From positions 50,220,001 to 50,284,000 of the forward strand of contig OY292278.1 of the NCBI GenBank assembly GCA_958496175.1: a DNA stretch of 64,000 nt. Reading direction: 5' to 3'. The stretch's first letter is position 1; each line of letters starts with the position of its first letter. Source of the stretch: Sisyra terminalis (taxonomy: Eukaryota > Arthropoda > Insecta > Neuroptera > Sisyridae). The position numbers were made by a program, and so were the translations under genes. Positions 25,901-35,092 of this stretch are shown here, in pieces. Below the pieces are notes generated by a model. The model searched no databases, was not told the DNA's origin, and saw only the letters and a program-made list of their open reading frames with translations.

Positions 25901-27875
25901 GCATTTTACACAAAACAACATATACTCTGGCCTAACTGTTATTCATATCTTAAATTTAAAACATATATTTCTTCCTGAGAGCTAATAATGTATAAATGGG
26001 TCCTTTTTGACAAGCCTACACACACGATAAAGATCACAAAACTATAAAGAAAGTTACCGAAACTTATATTTTGGTAAATACAGATTTTGTTGTAAAAAAA
26101 TGTTACCAAAGTGTACTACTGGAAACTTTTGAAGATAAAAATTTTTAACAATATTTGCTCGTCTTAGCACAATAAATCAATAAAAAATTGTGTCAATTTT
26201 TTTTTGGAAATAATCATTTTAATATACACAAAAGTAAATTATACATTATATCCGATTGTTCAAAGAAAAATTGTATTTGAAATTCTTTAACTATGTTAAG
26301 AGATCTCTTAGCTCTTTTTCGAACGCCAAGATTAGTTGATGATGTAGTGATATTTCAGATTTTTATCTGGTCCCCCGTCAGAGATATTGAGCTCAGAAAA
26401 TTGCAAATTTTGAAAATTTCCAAATTTTATTATTTTTTATTTTAAAAAGGCTTAAAGTCTCAGACTTCAAATTTTGTTTTTGAATACAACTAGTACCTAA
26501 TTGTTTGTAAAAAAAAATTAACGTGAAGATTCTTTCCCTTCCTTCACAATCTTTCCGTGAAATTTGGGGTTTTTACAAATGAGAGCTACAAATTTAGGCT
26601 GAAATTTCACCCCTTAGAATTACATTTAGGTGAAAATGCCTTGTTACAACCTTATAGCTTATATTTTTATGAACACACTGCTTTTAGTTTCATTTTGATA
26701 GGACAAATAGGGCCTGAGATAATCAAGTTTCCGCAAACCCTTAAAAGTGTGAAAATATCTGCGGCTAGTAAAACTAATATGGGCACCACTGGAAAACTAA
26801 AAACAATAAAATTAAAATAATGATGAATTTAGACTACCAACATGTTGGGGTGACAGCAAAAAAAAAACAGAATTAAAAAAAAATATTCAAGCGACCAGTG
26901 CTGGACCGACTGAATTGGACTGGCCCTTTTAAAAATAGGAACTATGTAAATTTGGTACTTTAGGTATTTTGAGCTTAGAGCTTTTATCTATTTACCATAG
27001 ATTGGTATAAACCAATTATCTTCCGTAAAATTGAATGAATTTTATGATAAAATAAGTTATTGGGCAATAACAATTCTAAATTGCAGTCCGTACTCATATA
27101 AACTTATATCCAGCTGCTAATGAGATTTAAAAGTGTTGATTTATTATTATAATTACCAAGCAAATCTATTTCAATCTCCTAGATCTGAAGATCGAATTCT
27201 TTTATCTATCAAACATTGCCCAATGCAGTCAATTTAAGTTTTTTTTTTCTTCTTCATATTCTTTGATATTCAAATTACCAACGCATCTGAAGAAATAATT
27301 TCATCATGAGAGCAAATACTCTCATATTTTATCCTTGACTTAAAGTAAACCTATAGAGTTACAAGCCAAAGAGCTAATTATAAGTTTTACTTTATGAAAA
27401 AATCAAATTATAAGTTATTTGTTTTTAATTTAAAAAAAAACACGTGGAAAAATGATTTAATTTTCTCAAACGGTAATAGGAAAATACTAATGTAAAAGGT
27501 TTGCTTAAGAAAATTATATATTTGTTTTTGAAATTCGTGACCACTGATTGAAGCTATATGATGATAATGATAATGAACTACAGATATTCTACAAATTGTA
27601 AAAGTAGGAAATGAGAAAACCAGTATTTGATGCAACTGCATCGAATGCACTTCCATGCAACGCACTTCCAAGTATTAGACTGAAAGAAGAAAAAAAAAAT
27701 GACGGAAGTCTTTAGAATCCAACATAGGTATCTCAAATAAATCAGTTTTTAATAACTTTTTTTTTCTCCAATTGCAGGACCGTATTTTGCCACTGGAAGA
27801 ATACTGAAGAAACACGTGACGCCAATTATTTTACTAAGACCTGCCGGCAGAATAACCAGCGACCTTTTGGCTTGA
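4936..27875 (+). CDS. Cuticular protein with an RR chitin-binding domain, four exons
   Basis: Structural protein of the insect cuticle, secreted by epidermis and expected to bind chitin. Exons: 4936-4953, 16550-16630, 23416-23608, 27778-27875, joined in phases 0, 0 and 1, giving about 129 residues. Exon 1 encodes only MKRIYT and ends at GTAAGT. Exon 2 adds a hydrophobic run (YFLIVIVIIMVC), so exons 1-2 together make a signal peptide likely cleaved after the TPGKA region. Exon 3 carries the Rebers-Riddiford motif: YNFRYSVED, then HWENRIGDFVKGAYSMLDPDG, then RTVYYEVDGIKGYRAYV. The H-E-x-R spacing and GDxVxGxYxxxxPDG resemble the RR-2 class. Exon 4 is a short basic tail (RILKKHV) ending in TGA. 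Exons 3 and 4 are secure. Exons 1 and 2 are inferred from splice sites, frame and the signal peptide they create; a tiny first exon is common in this family. Introns are unusually long (11.6, 6.8 and 4.2 kb) and full of transposons. Confidence 0.75.
5503..8915. repeat. Diverged direct-repeat array interrupted by a foldback element
   Basis: A block with ggtctttctcaaacaactt and aaggataaatacgtaagaa (about 5520) recurs near 7677. The sequence following the transposon at 7254 (atggtataaatttaat) recurs near 7866. A third partial unit repeats the actagtg...gttatgaatcaattg block at 8358 and 8732. Units are roughly 400-600 bp and clearly diverged. The element at 5693-7245 sits inside unit 1, so the duplication pre-dates that insertion. 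Confidence 0.7.
5693..7245. mobile_element. Foldback hAT-like element, family A copy 1
   Basis: Long inverted repeat of 1553 bp beginning TAGGGTGGGTCAAAAAAA and ending in its reverse complement. It is flanked on both sides by a perfect 8-bp duplication, ttacacat (5685-5692 and 7246-7253). An 8-bp duplication and TAGGG-type ends fit the hAT superfamily. The arms run several hundred bases each around a centre that carries a smaller hairpin (ttgcaagttgggt / gacaacttgcaa). No transposase frame is present, so it is non-autonomous. The downstream repeat unit near 7855-7866 resembles the unoccupied site. Confidence 0.88.
10510..11514. mobile_element. Foldback hAT-like element, family B copy 1
   Basis: Inverted repeat of 1005 bp with ends TAGACTGATTCAAAAA and the reverse complement. 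Arms are about 480 bp each and meet almost directly at the centre near 11000-11040. Flanks agatgcat (10502-10509) and aggtgcat (11515-11522) match at seven of eight positions, consistent with an aged 8-bp target duplication. Internal landmarks (gatctacaaaa.cggtctcg, catttaaataacatggga, ctcttaatattaatattaag) are shared with copy 2 at 30142. No coding capacity. Confidence 0.85.
12685..13388. mobile_element. hAT-like relic rich in ACCGGTAT
   Basis: Ends TAGGGATTACAATACC and, reversed, TAGGGATTGCATATTG. Flanks gttacagt (12677-12684) and gttgcatt (13389-13396) agree at six of eight positions. Both subterminal regions carry repeated ATACCGGTAT-like motifs on both strands, a pattern expected of transposase-binding repeats. 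The 81-residue frame inside (12797-13042) resembles no transposase domain I know, so the copy is treated as non-autonomous and decayed. Confidence 0.65.
14216..14395. repeat. Hairpin-forming inverted repeat
   Basis: Left arm contains aataatgttcttgggaact and tggactcaaataataaaatg; the right arm is its near-perfect reverse complement, ending cccaagaacattattaatt. Arms are about 70 bp with a loop of about 40 bases. A related single arm lies at 906-1012. It may be a small foldback transposable element; no target duplication was seen. Confidence 0.8.
16731..16847 (+). other. Short coding-like patch
   Basis: A GC-richer segment with one open frame of about 37 residues, between an upstream TAA and a TAA at its end. 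It includes RRLYPVLNP and the Ser-Asp-Glu run QSDSESERFDLVK. There is no ATG and no homolog that I recognise. It could be an exon of an unseen transcript, part of an alternative end of the cuticular gene, or chance. Confidence 0.2.
18219..19432. repeat. Tandem duplication, period about 612 bp
   Basis: The block beginning ttctagtcattcctggtaaa at 18219 recurs at 18831, with shared landmarks: gagatatattta.cgg, gattgactggaacacaatt, gctctgtctgaagtccaat and cagtcttattttgcattca. The copies differ by scattered substitutions and small indels, suggesting an old, non-coding local duplication. Confidence 0.85.
19790..20038 (+). other. Candidate short exon or retro-fragment, basic product
   Basis: An 82-codon open frame with no ATG at its start, ending in TAA at 20036-20038. 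Composition changes from AT-rich to coding-like across about 19830-19990. The encoded peptide includes ELEGLRKIGAKRIETLGLL, then a run of mixed charge (SEMDYPDLMNLDRDRR) and a strongly basic tail (LGRKRKKKNRK). I do not recognise the family. It lies in a cuticular-gene intron on the same strand, so it could be an exon of a nested or alternative transcript, or a decayed insertion. Confidence 0.3.
21040..21660. repeat. Diverged direct repeats, about 200-400 bp
   Basis: The block ggaattagtgcagatataaa with caaccagaa at 21043 recurs at 21258. The block gatatactttaaacgtatatttt at 21191 recurs at 21594 as gatacactttaaacgtat. The copies are imperfect and out of phase with each other, suggesting nested local duplication. 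Confidence 0.6.
23848..25191. mobile_element. Foldback hAT-like element, family A copy 2
   Basis: Starts TAGTGTGGGTCAAAAAAA and ends GGCCCACCCTA, with the same arms and central hairpin (caagttgggt / acaacttgca) as the 5693 copy. A perfect 8-bp duplication, atatacat, flanks it (23840-23847 and 25192-25199). At 1344 bp it is shorter than copy 1, with part of one arm deleted beside the centre. The short open frames inside are arm sequence, not genes. Confidence 0.88.
25338..26936. mobile_element. Foldback element, family E
   Basis: Another long inverted repeat of about 1600 bp with ends GGGTCAGTCCAA and, reversed, GGGCCAGTCCAA. Arms share tcaccccaacatg, tttagttttcc and gcccta.ttgtcctatcaaaatg in inverted order, around a unique centre. 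Both ends abut TTTT, but no convincing 8-bp duplication is visible, so the exact borders and superfamily are uncertain. The frame at 26557-26820 is arm sequence. Confidence 0.7.
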
Positions 27876-27968
27876 AAGCCAAATCCGATACGATTTGAGC
27901 ATTGATCGAGTTGATTTTTTTTTACGTTAAGAATAGATATTGTGAATATCTTAAATGGAAAAAAAAAT

Positions 27969-27974
27969 AATAAA
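27969..27974 (+). terminator. Polyadenylation signal, cuticular gene
   Basis: AATAAA lies 94 bases after the TGA at 27873-27875 on the same strand, the right place for the 3' end of the cuticular transcript. Confidence 0.6.
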
Positions 27975-27979
27975 CAATC

Positions 27980-29308
27980 AGGGTTTCTTTTTTTTTGTTG
28001 GCGTTTATTTGGAAATGGACCTTCACCTTTATAATATCATTTAATATAATAATAATAAATTTAAGAAAAAAAAAATGAAATAGTTTTTGGGTTTTTTGTT
28101 GGTCAATTCCATTGAGAATTTAAATGGATAATGTCAATGTTTGATTCAAGAGATAAGGATTGTTAGTCGGGCGGATTTTAAAACCACTTTTTTGATGGCT
28201 TAGAAAATATATTTAGATTTATATATAGGAATTTAAGTTAATGTTGTACTTGAATTGATAAACAAACATTTATTTTATATGATTGTTAATTCTATTACAC
28301 TATATTTACCTACTATATTTACTATATATTTAACTATATTTACCTACTCTGGTTCAAATGTAAAAATATTTGTCCGCATAAAACTCCAAAGATGATTTCA
28401 GAACTCAGAATCCTTATTCTGATTTGCTACTTTCAAAGAAAGAATTGTCGAGGAATTATTTTTCCTTTATAACATTTAACAATAATTTTAAGGGCAGATA
28501 TCATTCTGAAAACCATTAATTTAGAAAATACAACATAAAAACCAACAAAAGTTTCATTTTGTACAATGAAGGACCTTAACGAATCAAAGAAAAGTAAACT
28601 GAAGAAAACCTATTCATAAGTTTAGACATGAGACATGAAATGAATTTGTAGTAAGAACAAAGTTTAAAAGAATCTTATTTAAATTTTTGTTTAAAGAAAT
28701 TTGTTTAAATTCCTTAGCTTAACAGTTCTTATAATATTCAATCAACGTTAGTAAAGCTTGATTTCAATTTTTAGATTTCAGCTGAATTTTATTTAGAATA
28801 CCCTTTGTGGCCTCATTTTTCTGTGAAGAATACCAATATTTAATCGATATTTCCAATAACTTCTAAATTTTAACTATCCCTACTACCAAATCAAAAATTA
28901 ATCCTTTGAAAAATAGTACAAGTATTTAGTCAAACTCGAGACCTTTATAAACAAAAATTCCTTGGATATTAAATCACGTAAAACATATTAATTAGTCACA
29001 GATTCAACGTTTTTCACCGACATTTGATGAAATTAAGTCTCTAACAAGATAAGAATGGTGTTAACACCGGCAATAAAGAGGCTTGAACCATATTTCAAAC
29101 GAAAAAAAAAACCGAAACCTAACTTAGTTTAATTTAATGATAATTATCTAATACTTAAAAGATATTACCGGCGTTATTTATGGCTTTTCATTACGTGCAA
29201 AAGAACAAAGACTCAAATTGATCAGATAAGACAATTTCAAAATTTTCTAATTAAGAAATGAAGGCAAAACATGAAAATTTAAAATTCCAGATTTTTCCTC
29301 GATTTACT

Positions 29309-29313
<5 letters not shown>
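27980..29313. other. Gene-free AT-rich DNA
   Basis: No supported gene. A small imperfect tandem repeat of actatatttacctact lies at about 28300-28350. Otherwise nothing distinctive. Confidence 0.6.

Positions 29314-29342
<29 letters not shown>
29314..29342. repeat. TA microsatellite
   Basis: Run of alternating TA directly adjoining the left end of the foldback element at 29343. Hence the element's target duplication cannot be read clearly on this side. Confidence 0.9.
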
Positions 29343-29345
<3 letters not shown>

Positions 29346-30129
29346 GGTGATTTTTTTTTTTACTTCTTTTGGTCCCATCGTGAAATTTTGTTGGAAATAC
29401 AAAAAAAAAAATTCTCTGAAAGTTTGAGCCCTTAATATTAATTTTAAGTCCTCGACCAAGACGTGTAAAGATTTCCCATTGAAAATACGAAACTCTGATT
29501 TCGTATTTTTAAATTTCTATATCTCAGCGGCATTTCATGGGATCGCTTTTACCGAAGATGTTTTTTTTTCAGAATTAAACGCTCTACAAAAGTGCCCATT
29601 GCGACAAAGTCGTAACTCACACCGGTGAGGTAGTATGGGCCACTGAACCTGATTTTTCCATAAAATTCGCGTTTTTTTTGCATTTATCTCGTAAATAACA
29701 AGAGCTACGGAAAAATTATAAATGAAATACTTGTAGAGAATTTGATTTCCTACAAAAAAGTTCTTGTAGACCAAATCGCGAAGATCAATATTAAACGAAA
29801 TATTAAGCCTTGAATTTTATGGAAAAATCAGGTTCAGTGGCCCATACTACCTCACCGGTGTGAGTTACGACTTTGTCGCAATGGGCACTTTTGTAGAGCG
29901 TTTAATTCTGAAAAAAAAACATCTTCGGTAAAAGCGATCCCATGAAATGCCGCTGAGATATAGAAATTTAAAAATAAAAAATCAGAGTTTCCGTGTATTT
30001 TCAATGGGAAATCTTTACAAGCCTTGATCGAGAACTTAAAATTAATATTAAGAGCTCAAACTTTCAGAGAATTTTTTTTTTGGTATTTCCAACAAAATTT
30101 CACGATGGGACCAAAATAAAATCACCCTA
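29343..30129. mobile_element. Foldback element, family C copy 1
   Basis: Inverted repeat of 787 bp beginning TAGGGTGATTTTTTTT and ending AAAATCACCCTA. Arms include ggtcccatcgtgaaatttt, gctctacaaaagtgcccattg and cacaccggtgaggtagta with near-exact inverted copies. The high arm identity suggests recent activity or gene conversion. Flanks are AT repeats, so the duplication is ambiguous (atatatat versus aattatat). No transposase. Confidence 0.85.
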
Positions 30130-30141
30130 AATTATATATAT

Positions 30142-31795
30142 TAGACTGATTCAAAAAAAAGATGATTTTTTTTCTTAATTATATCGAAAATATTGTGGGA
30201 ATGACAAAAATAAAACTCTGTGAAAGTTTAAACTCTTAATATTAAATATTAAGAGGTGCCGCATCGCAAATTTCGGTTTTCCATTTAAATAACATGGGAA
30301 CAATATTCTCTTGCACTTTGAAATTTTATAGGCTCACGTTGGTGACAATATTTCGGAATGATCAAGGTATATTCTTGTAGAAAATTGAACGATCTACAAA
30401 AAAGGTCTCGTACAAGTTTTTGATATAATTATTTCTTCAAAAGTAATTCGAGGACAAAGTTGAACTAAAGAAAAATTTTAATATTTTTTCAATTTTTTGA
30501 CGCAACCGCCATTTTTGTGAGAAAAATTTTTAGGGCATTTTTTGTAGAGCACTTTTTTTCCTATAACTTATCTTTATAAAAGTTTTTAACGTTTTTCCCA
30601 GGTCCTAAGTTATTTGCATTAAACTGAAAATTCCCTGAATTATTATATTTTTAACATAAAAATTATTTTTTTTATTTTAATTAAATAACTTAGGACCTGT
30701 GAAAAATATCATAAACTTTCATAGAGATAAGTTATAGGAAAAAAGTGCTCTACAAAAAATGTCCTAAAAATTTTCTCATAAAATTGATGGTTGCGTCAAA
30801 AAATTGAAAATATATAAAAAATTCTGTTTAGTTCAACTTTGTCCTCGAATAACTTTTGAAGGAATAAATATATCAAAAACTTTTGAATAGATCTTTTTTG
30901 TAGATCGTTCAATTTTCTACAAGAATATACCTTGGTCATTCAGAAATATTGTCATCAACGTGAGCTATAAAATTTCAAAGTGCAAGATAATATTGTTCCC
31001 GTGCTTTTTAAAAGGAAAATCGAAATTTGCGATGCGGCACCTCTTAATATTAATATTAAGAGCTTAAACTTTCACAGGATTTTTTTTTTGTCATTTCCAA
31101 TAATATTTTCGATATAATTAAGAAAAAAAATCATCAATTGTTGTGTAATGCATGTGAGAAACATGTTTCATCAATGAAGATATGTTAATTTTGGTTCTGG
31201 TGTTTTAAAAGTGGTAATTTTGGTACTAGAAACATAGTACATGGTACTAGGAACGTGAAAATAGACCAGTTACATTTGAAGATGCTGAGTTGAAGGAGTT
31301 ATTGGATCAAGAATTATCAAAAATTTAAGAAAAGTTCATGGAAATCTTAAAAATGAATCAACAAGTGGTTTTAAGCCACCTGAAAGCTATGGATTTAGTG
31401 CAACATTAAGGAAACTGGGAGCTCAAGCTAAAAGATGTCGAGAATCGTTTATTCACTTGCAAAAAATTGTTTCAAATGGAAAAGGATATTATTTTTTTTA
31501 AATAGAACTTTAATGGCGGATAAATAAGGGATCCGCTTGGACTATCGAAAGAATAAAAGAAGGGGAGTTAACCCAAATCATTTTTTCATGATAAGAAGTT
31601 ATAGGCCTAAATTTGGTGAGATCAAATCGGAGTAAACTCCTATGGATTACTCCAACATATTAAAACCGTTAATATTAATATTACCTCTTAATATTAATAT
31701 TTAGAGCTTAAACTTTCACAGATTTTTTTTTGTGATTCCCAACAATATTTTCAATATAATTAAGAAAAAAAAAACATTTTTTTTTAGTCAGTCTA
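30142..31795. mobile_element. Foldback hAT-like element, family B copy 2
   Basis: Same ends as the 10510 copy (TAGACTGATTC and, at the right, AGTCAGTCTA), flanked on each side by atatatat (30134-30141, 31796-31803), which is low-complexity but consistent with an 8-bp duplication. It is longer than copy 1 because about 550 bp containing a mariner relic lies near the right end. The right-terminal block (ctcttaatattaatatt...gatataattaag) occurs both before and after that insert. Confidence 0.8.
31246..31676 (+). pseudogene. Mariner transposase relic
   Basis: Decayed fragments of a Tc1/mariner transposase, broken by several in-frame stops. In order: RPVTFEDAELKELLDQELSK matches the N-terminal helix-turn-helix region, then NQQVVLSHLKAMDL, then LKDVENRLFTC at the junction to the catalytic domain, and near the end DQIGVNSYGLLQHIKTVN, matching the DQxGVVYYELLKPxETVN block of irritans-type mariners. 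The middle and C terminus are missing or unreadable, so it is non-functional. It sits inside a foldback element. Confidence 0.75.
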
Positions 31796-31803
31796 ATATA
31801 TAT

Positions 31804-32671
31804 TTTAAGTGAAATAAGACATAATATTTTGATGATTAGTTTTTAGAAACTTTTTTTTCCGATTTAATTATTCGAAATATGATTTACGATATTGACCAGC
31901 AATTGGACACACCTTTGTCAATCAAAATCGAAACGCCTATGTTGTCGATAATTTATCGGATGTATTCATTCGGTGAAGACAAATATATTGTCTCATAAAA
32001 ATTCCTCGACATTTATTTCAAGCGGAAAGTGAAACAAATCGCGTAATTATAATGAATCGTTGTTGGTTTGTATGCAATTTTTTGCAGGTTGTGGGTCCAG
32101 TTGATGCATAAATCACTGGTCGAGAAAGTGAAGATAATATGCGAGAGATGAGTAAAATCGTCTTTAAATGTTTTACGTGTGTATTGATCTTCGAAATGAG
32201 GACACATTGGATAACATCGTTGTGGTAATAAATGGAAGAATTGAAAAGCGAAAAGCATGTCAGCCAAAAAAAAAACAAGATCAAGTTTCGATCAATTGGA
32301 CTACCGTTTTCATTTCAGTGCGGATCTTTAGCCGCAAGAAGTATACGTAGAGTATTTATTTTTAAATGGTAATCGTTACAAAAAGTGGCTTTAACTTGTA
32401 CAGGTTGCAATCATTACGGTATAATATGTTTTCGAACATAATTTTTGACCATTTACACTTTGATTTTTTTTAGTTAGCTTCTTAGTATTATGAACTAAAG
32501 GTATTATTAAAAAGATTGAAAAAAATATTGCATAAATTGGCTAAGTTGTCTAAGTAAACTTAATCAACGGTCAGGGAATTTCATTGGGTCAAGAGAAAAG
32601 TAAGGGAACTTTGGAAAAATTTAATTTTTCATGATTTGATAAGTTTTACATTGGAAAAAGTACAGACATCA
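31804..32671. other. Gene-free DNA
   Basis: No convincing gene. The short open frames around 32013-32350 overlap on both strands and show no protein family. Composition is slightly less AT-rich around 31900-32340. Confidence 0.5.
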
Positions 32672-33127
32672 TCTATACTAATATATAAAATGCTTACGTC
32701 TGTCTGTACATTTCGATTTTGAACCCAATTTTAGGGTAAATATTTGTTTCAAGAGGCTCTTATTCCCAATTTAACATTTTTAAAATTTTTATCTGTCTGT
32801 CTGTCTGTGTGTCCCGATTTAACTAAAGAACGGAACAACCGAATTTAATGCAATTTGGTATTTAGATACAACACAATTAATCACAGACTATAGGTTACTT
32901 ATCATTCAAAAAAAATAATAAGGAAAGGTATTCCCTAGGGATGAAAACAGAAATTTTTACACTAGATAGGTGAGTTATATATCATTGGAAAGGTAATTTA
33001 AAGTTAGAAAATAATCTGTATAAATATTTTTAGTTGAACCAACAAAAAGCACAGTAAATTCAATTTAAATTTTAAGAAATAGCCTCTTTGAAATATAAAC
33101 CTTTATATATATAAAACACATAGTTGT

Positions 33128-33202
33128 TGTAAAAAGCGTAATGGCTTACGTATCTAACATTCTGAGGCTCCTTATTATAAAGATGTGGGTTCGAATCTTA
33201 CA
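33128..33202 (+). repeat. tRNA-like segment, degenerate
   Basis: A B-box-like GGTTCGAATC lies in a possible T arm (gtggg-ttcgaat-cttac), preceded by a weak A-box-like gtaatggcttacg. Arm pairing is poor and the acceptor stem does not close, so it is not a working tRNA gene. It may be a tRNA-derived SINE head carried in the Helitron. Copy 1 of the Helitron retains only a trace (ctgacagtaa) at the matching site. Confidence 0.4.
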
Positions 33203-33649
33203 GTAAACTTTATTTTTTATTTTTTTATTTACAAAATTGTTGTAAATAGACCCTTAGAGTTGCTCAATAAGGACATATTAACACACACAAAATAAGGAAA
33301 AAAAGTAATAGTAGTAGTAGTAATAATAATAATAGTAATAACACTTCAAGTAAATAAGTTTTTAAAACCGAGCATACATAAAATCGTGTAATTATATATC
33401 CCCTCTGACTGATGAAATTTTAATATTCGATGTATTCCTTTCAAGAAGTTGGCATGTGATAAGAATTTTTTTTTTGAAAATTTCTACCCTAAAAGAGTAA
33501 AAGGGGGCGATTAAGTTTGTATGAGAAAATGTAGAGTTAATAAACAATCGAAATTTTGAATTTAATAAGTGTAATTAATAAATAAATAATTAATTAATAA
33601 TAAGTTTCTGTTTTTGTTATATCATTAAGCTACAGCATTTTAAATAACA

Positions 33650-34086
33650 CATTAAAGTTTGATAGTGAATATCTTTTGAAGGGTTAATTTAACCGCCAAA
33701 ACATTAGAAACCATTTTTATAGAGCAGTTAATTTCCAACAAATATTTGTATTGCGCATTGTATAAGAGTAATTTATTGTCGAGTTATAAAATTCATAAAC
33801 AAAAATGAAATTTGTCATAAATTAATCAAAATTAAAACCTTAATATCTTTCAAATGGTGAGGCTTAGGGAAAAAATATAAGAAACATTTTTTGTAGAGCA
33901 TTAAATCTAAAAAATTCTTTCAAAACATTTTTCTGTATAATCGATAAATGATGAGGTATGAATTTTTTTCTATTGGACTGAGAAAAAAATACAAAACTGC
34001 GATGCGGAGGATCTTCCTATTAAAATTAAGAGCTCATACTTGGTGAGAATTTTTTTAAGGTGTCTAGCAACCCATTTTTCCGTGTC
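33650..34086. mobile_element. Family A foldback fragment
   Basis: Matches the right arm of family A from aagtttgatagtgaatatc to cccatttttccgtgtc, ending abruptly before the terminal TIR. The left arm is absent. It is nested in the Helitron and abuts a family C-like fragment. Confidence 0.8.
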
Positions 34087-34334
34087 CGGGCTATTTTTTT
34101 TTTGCTTCCATGCCGAAATTTTATTGAAAATACTCCAAATAAAATTCCCTGAATATTTGAGCTCTTAATATTTATATTAAGTACTCGCTCACAGCGTGTG
34201 AATATTTTCCATTTAAAATACACGTTAACTTTGATTTTTTTTTTTTTAAATTTTTATAGCTCAGCGTCATTTTATGGTATCGCCTCGCTCAAAGTCGGGA
34301 TTTTTTTACAATTGTATGCTCTACAAAAGTGCCT

Positions 34335-34340
<6 letters not shown>
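34087..34340. mobile_element. Diverged family C-like left arm
   Basis: Follows the family C left arm in order: ccatgccgaaattttattga, gagctcttaatat, acagcgtgtgaatattttcc, tagctcagcgtcattttatgg and gctctacaaaagtgcctattg. Divergence is clear, so it is an older or sister family. The right arm is missing and it runs into a TA microsatellite (34339-34373). Confidence 0.65.
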
Positions 34341-34376
<36 letters not shown>

Positions 34377-35092
34377 AAATGTTAATTTCATAAGTGAGCA
34401 TTACGTTTTTTGGCTTTCACATATTGTAAACCTGAAAATCCGATATACGTAATCACAAATAAATATATTAATGAGCGACTATCGAATAGCGAGAAATTCG
34501 AACTGAAAGAAAATGGTTTAACTATATTGTTGAAATTCAGATATTTTAATAATAAGTGCATAAATACACAATGGTTATACTTGATCATGGAGGAACTGGG
34601 TTTCGTGCATTTGAACAAATTTTAATTTCGCCGTAGTTTTGTACATTTCAGTAGTGTAAAAATTGAGACAATAAAATGGGATTTCTATTAATATTCTAAA
34701 TATCCAGGCGAGTGTTTTGATAACTTTTGACTGTTTTAAGTCATAATTATGACGGATTTTATTGAACTTAACGATAGTTTTTATTTATGTATAGATGGTG
34801 ATTGATTTACGGATTAATTGGTTCACTGTTGGTATACCTACCGTAGGTATACGCAATAGACTTATTCTATTTAGATATTTATAAATATTTTTTGAAGTTT
34901 AATTGATGATTACATTCAACTATTTTATTCTTAGCGACAGTATATTAAATGTGTCTTTTTAAAGTTGACAAAATAGTGTTTTCAGGTATGATTATGTTTT
35001 TCGTAAACATAATCATACATAATCATTCGTATTTAAAAAGAAAATATAATCTGCACCTACGTTACGCAGACGAAGTCGCGGGTATCAGCTAG

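Larger units (their letters stand above)
23609..27777. other. Intron 3 of the cuticular gene
   Basis: A 4.2-kb intron between GTGTGT and ccaattgcag. More than two thirds of it is two foldback elements (23848-25191 and about 25338-26936). The remainder, 26940-27770, holds no feature I can identify. Confidence 0.75.
32672..35092 (+). mobile_element. Helitron, non-autonomous, with nested insertions
   Basis: Starts TCTATACTAATATATAAAA and ends GTCGCGGGTATCAGCTAG. It is inserted exactly between A (32671) and T (35093), the Helitron rule of 5'-TC...CTRR-3' within AT. A small hairpin (GCaGAC-GAA-GTCGC) lies just upstream of the CTAG. There is no Rep/helicase frame. Inside are a tRNA-like segment (33128-33202), a family A arm (33650-34086), a family C-like arm (34087-34340) and a TA tract. 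Homologous blocks occur at 2661-3905. Confidence 0.8.

Noticed and set aside
26557..26820. 87-codon plus-strand frame
   Set aside because: It lies in the arm of the family E foldback element and has an inverted counterpart at 25400-25700.
33128..33202. Functional tRNA gene
   Set aside because: Only the T arm is convincing; the acceptor stem and anticodon arm do not pair properly.
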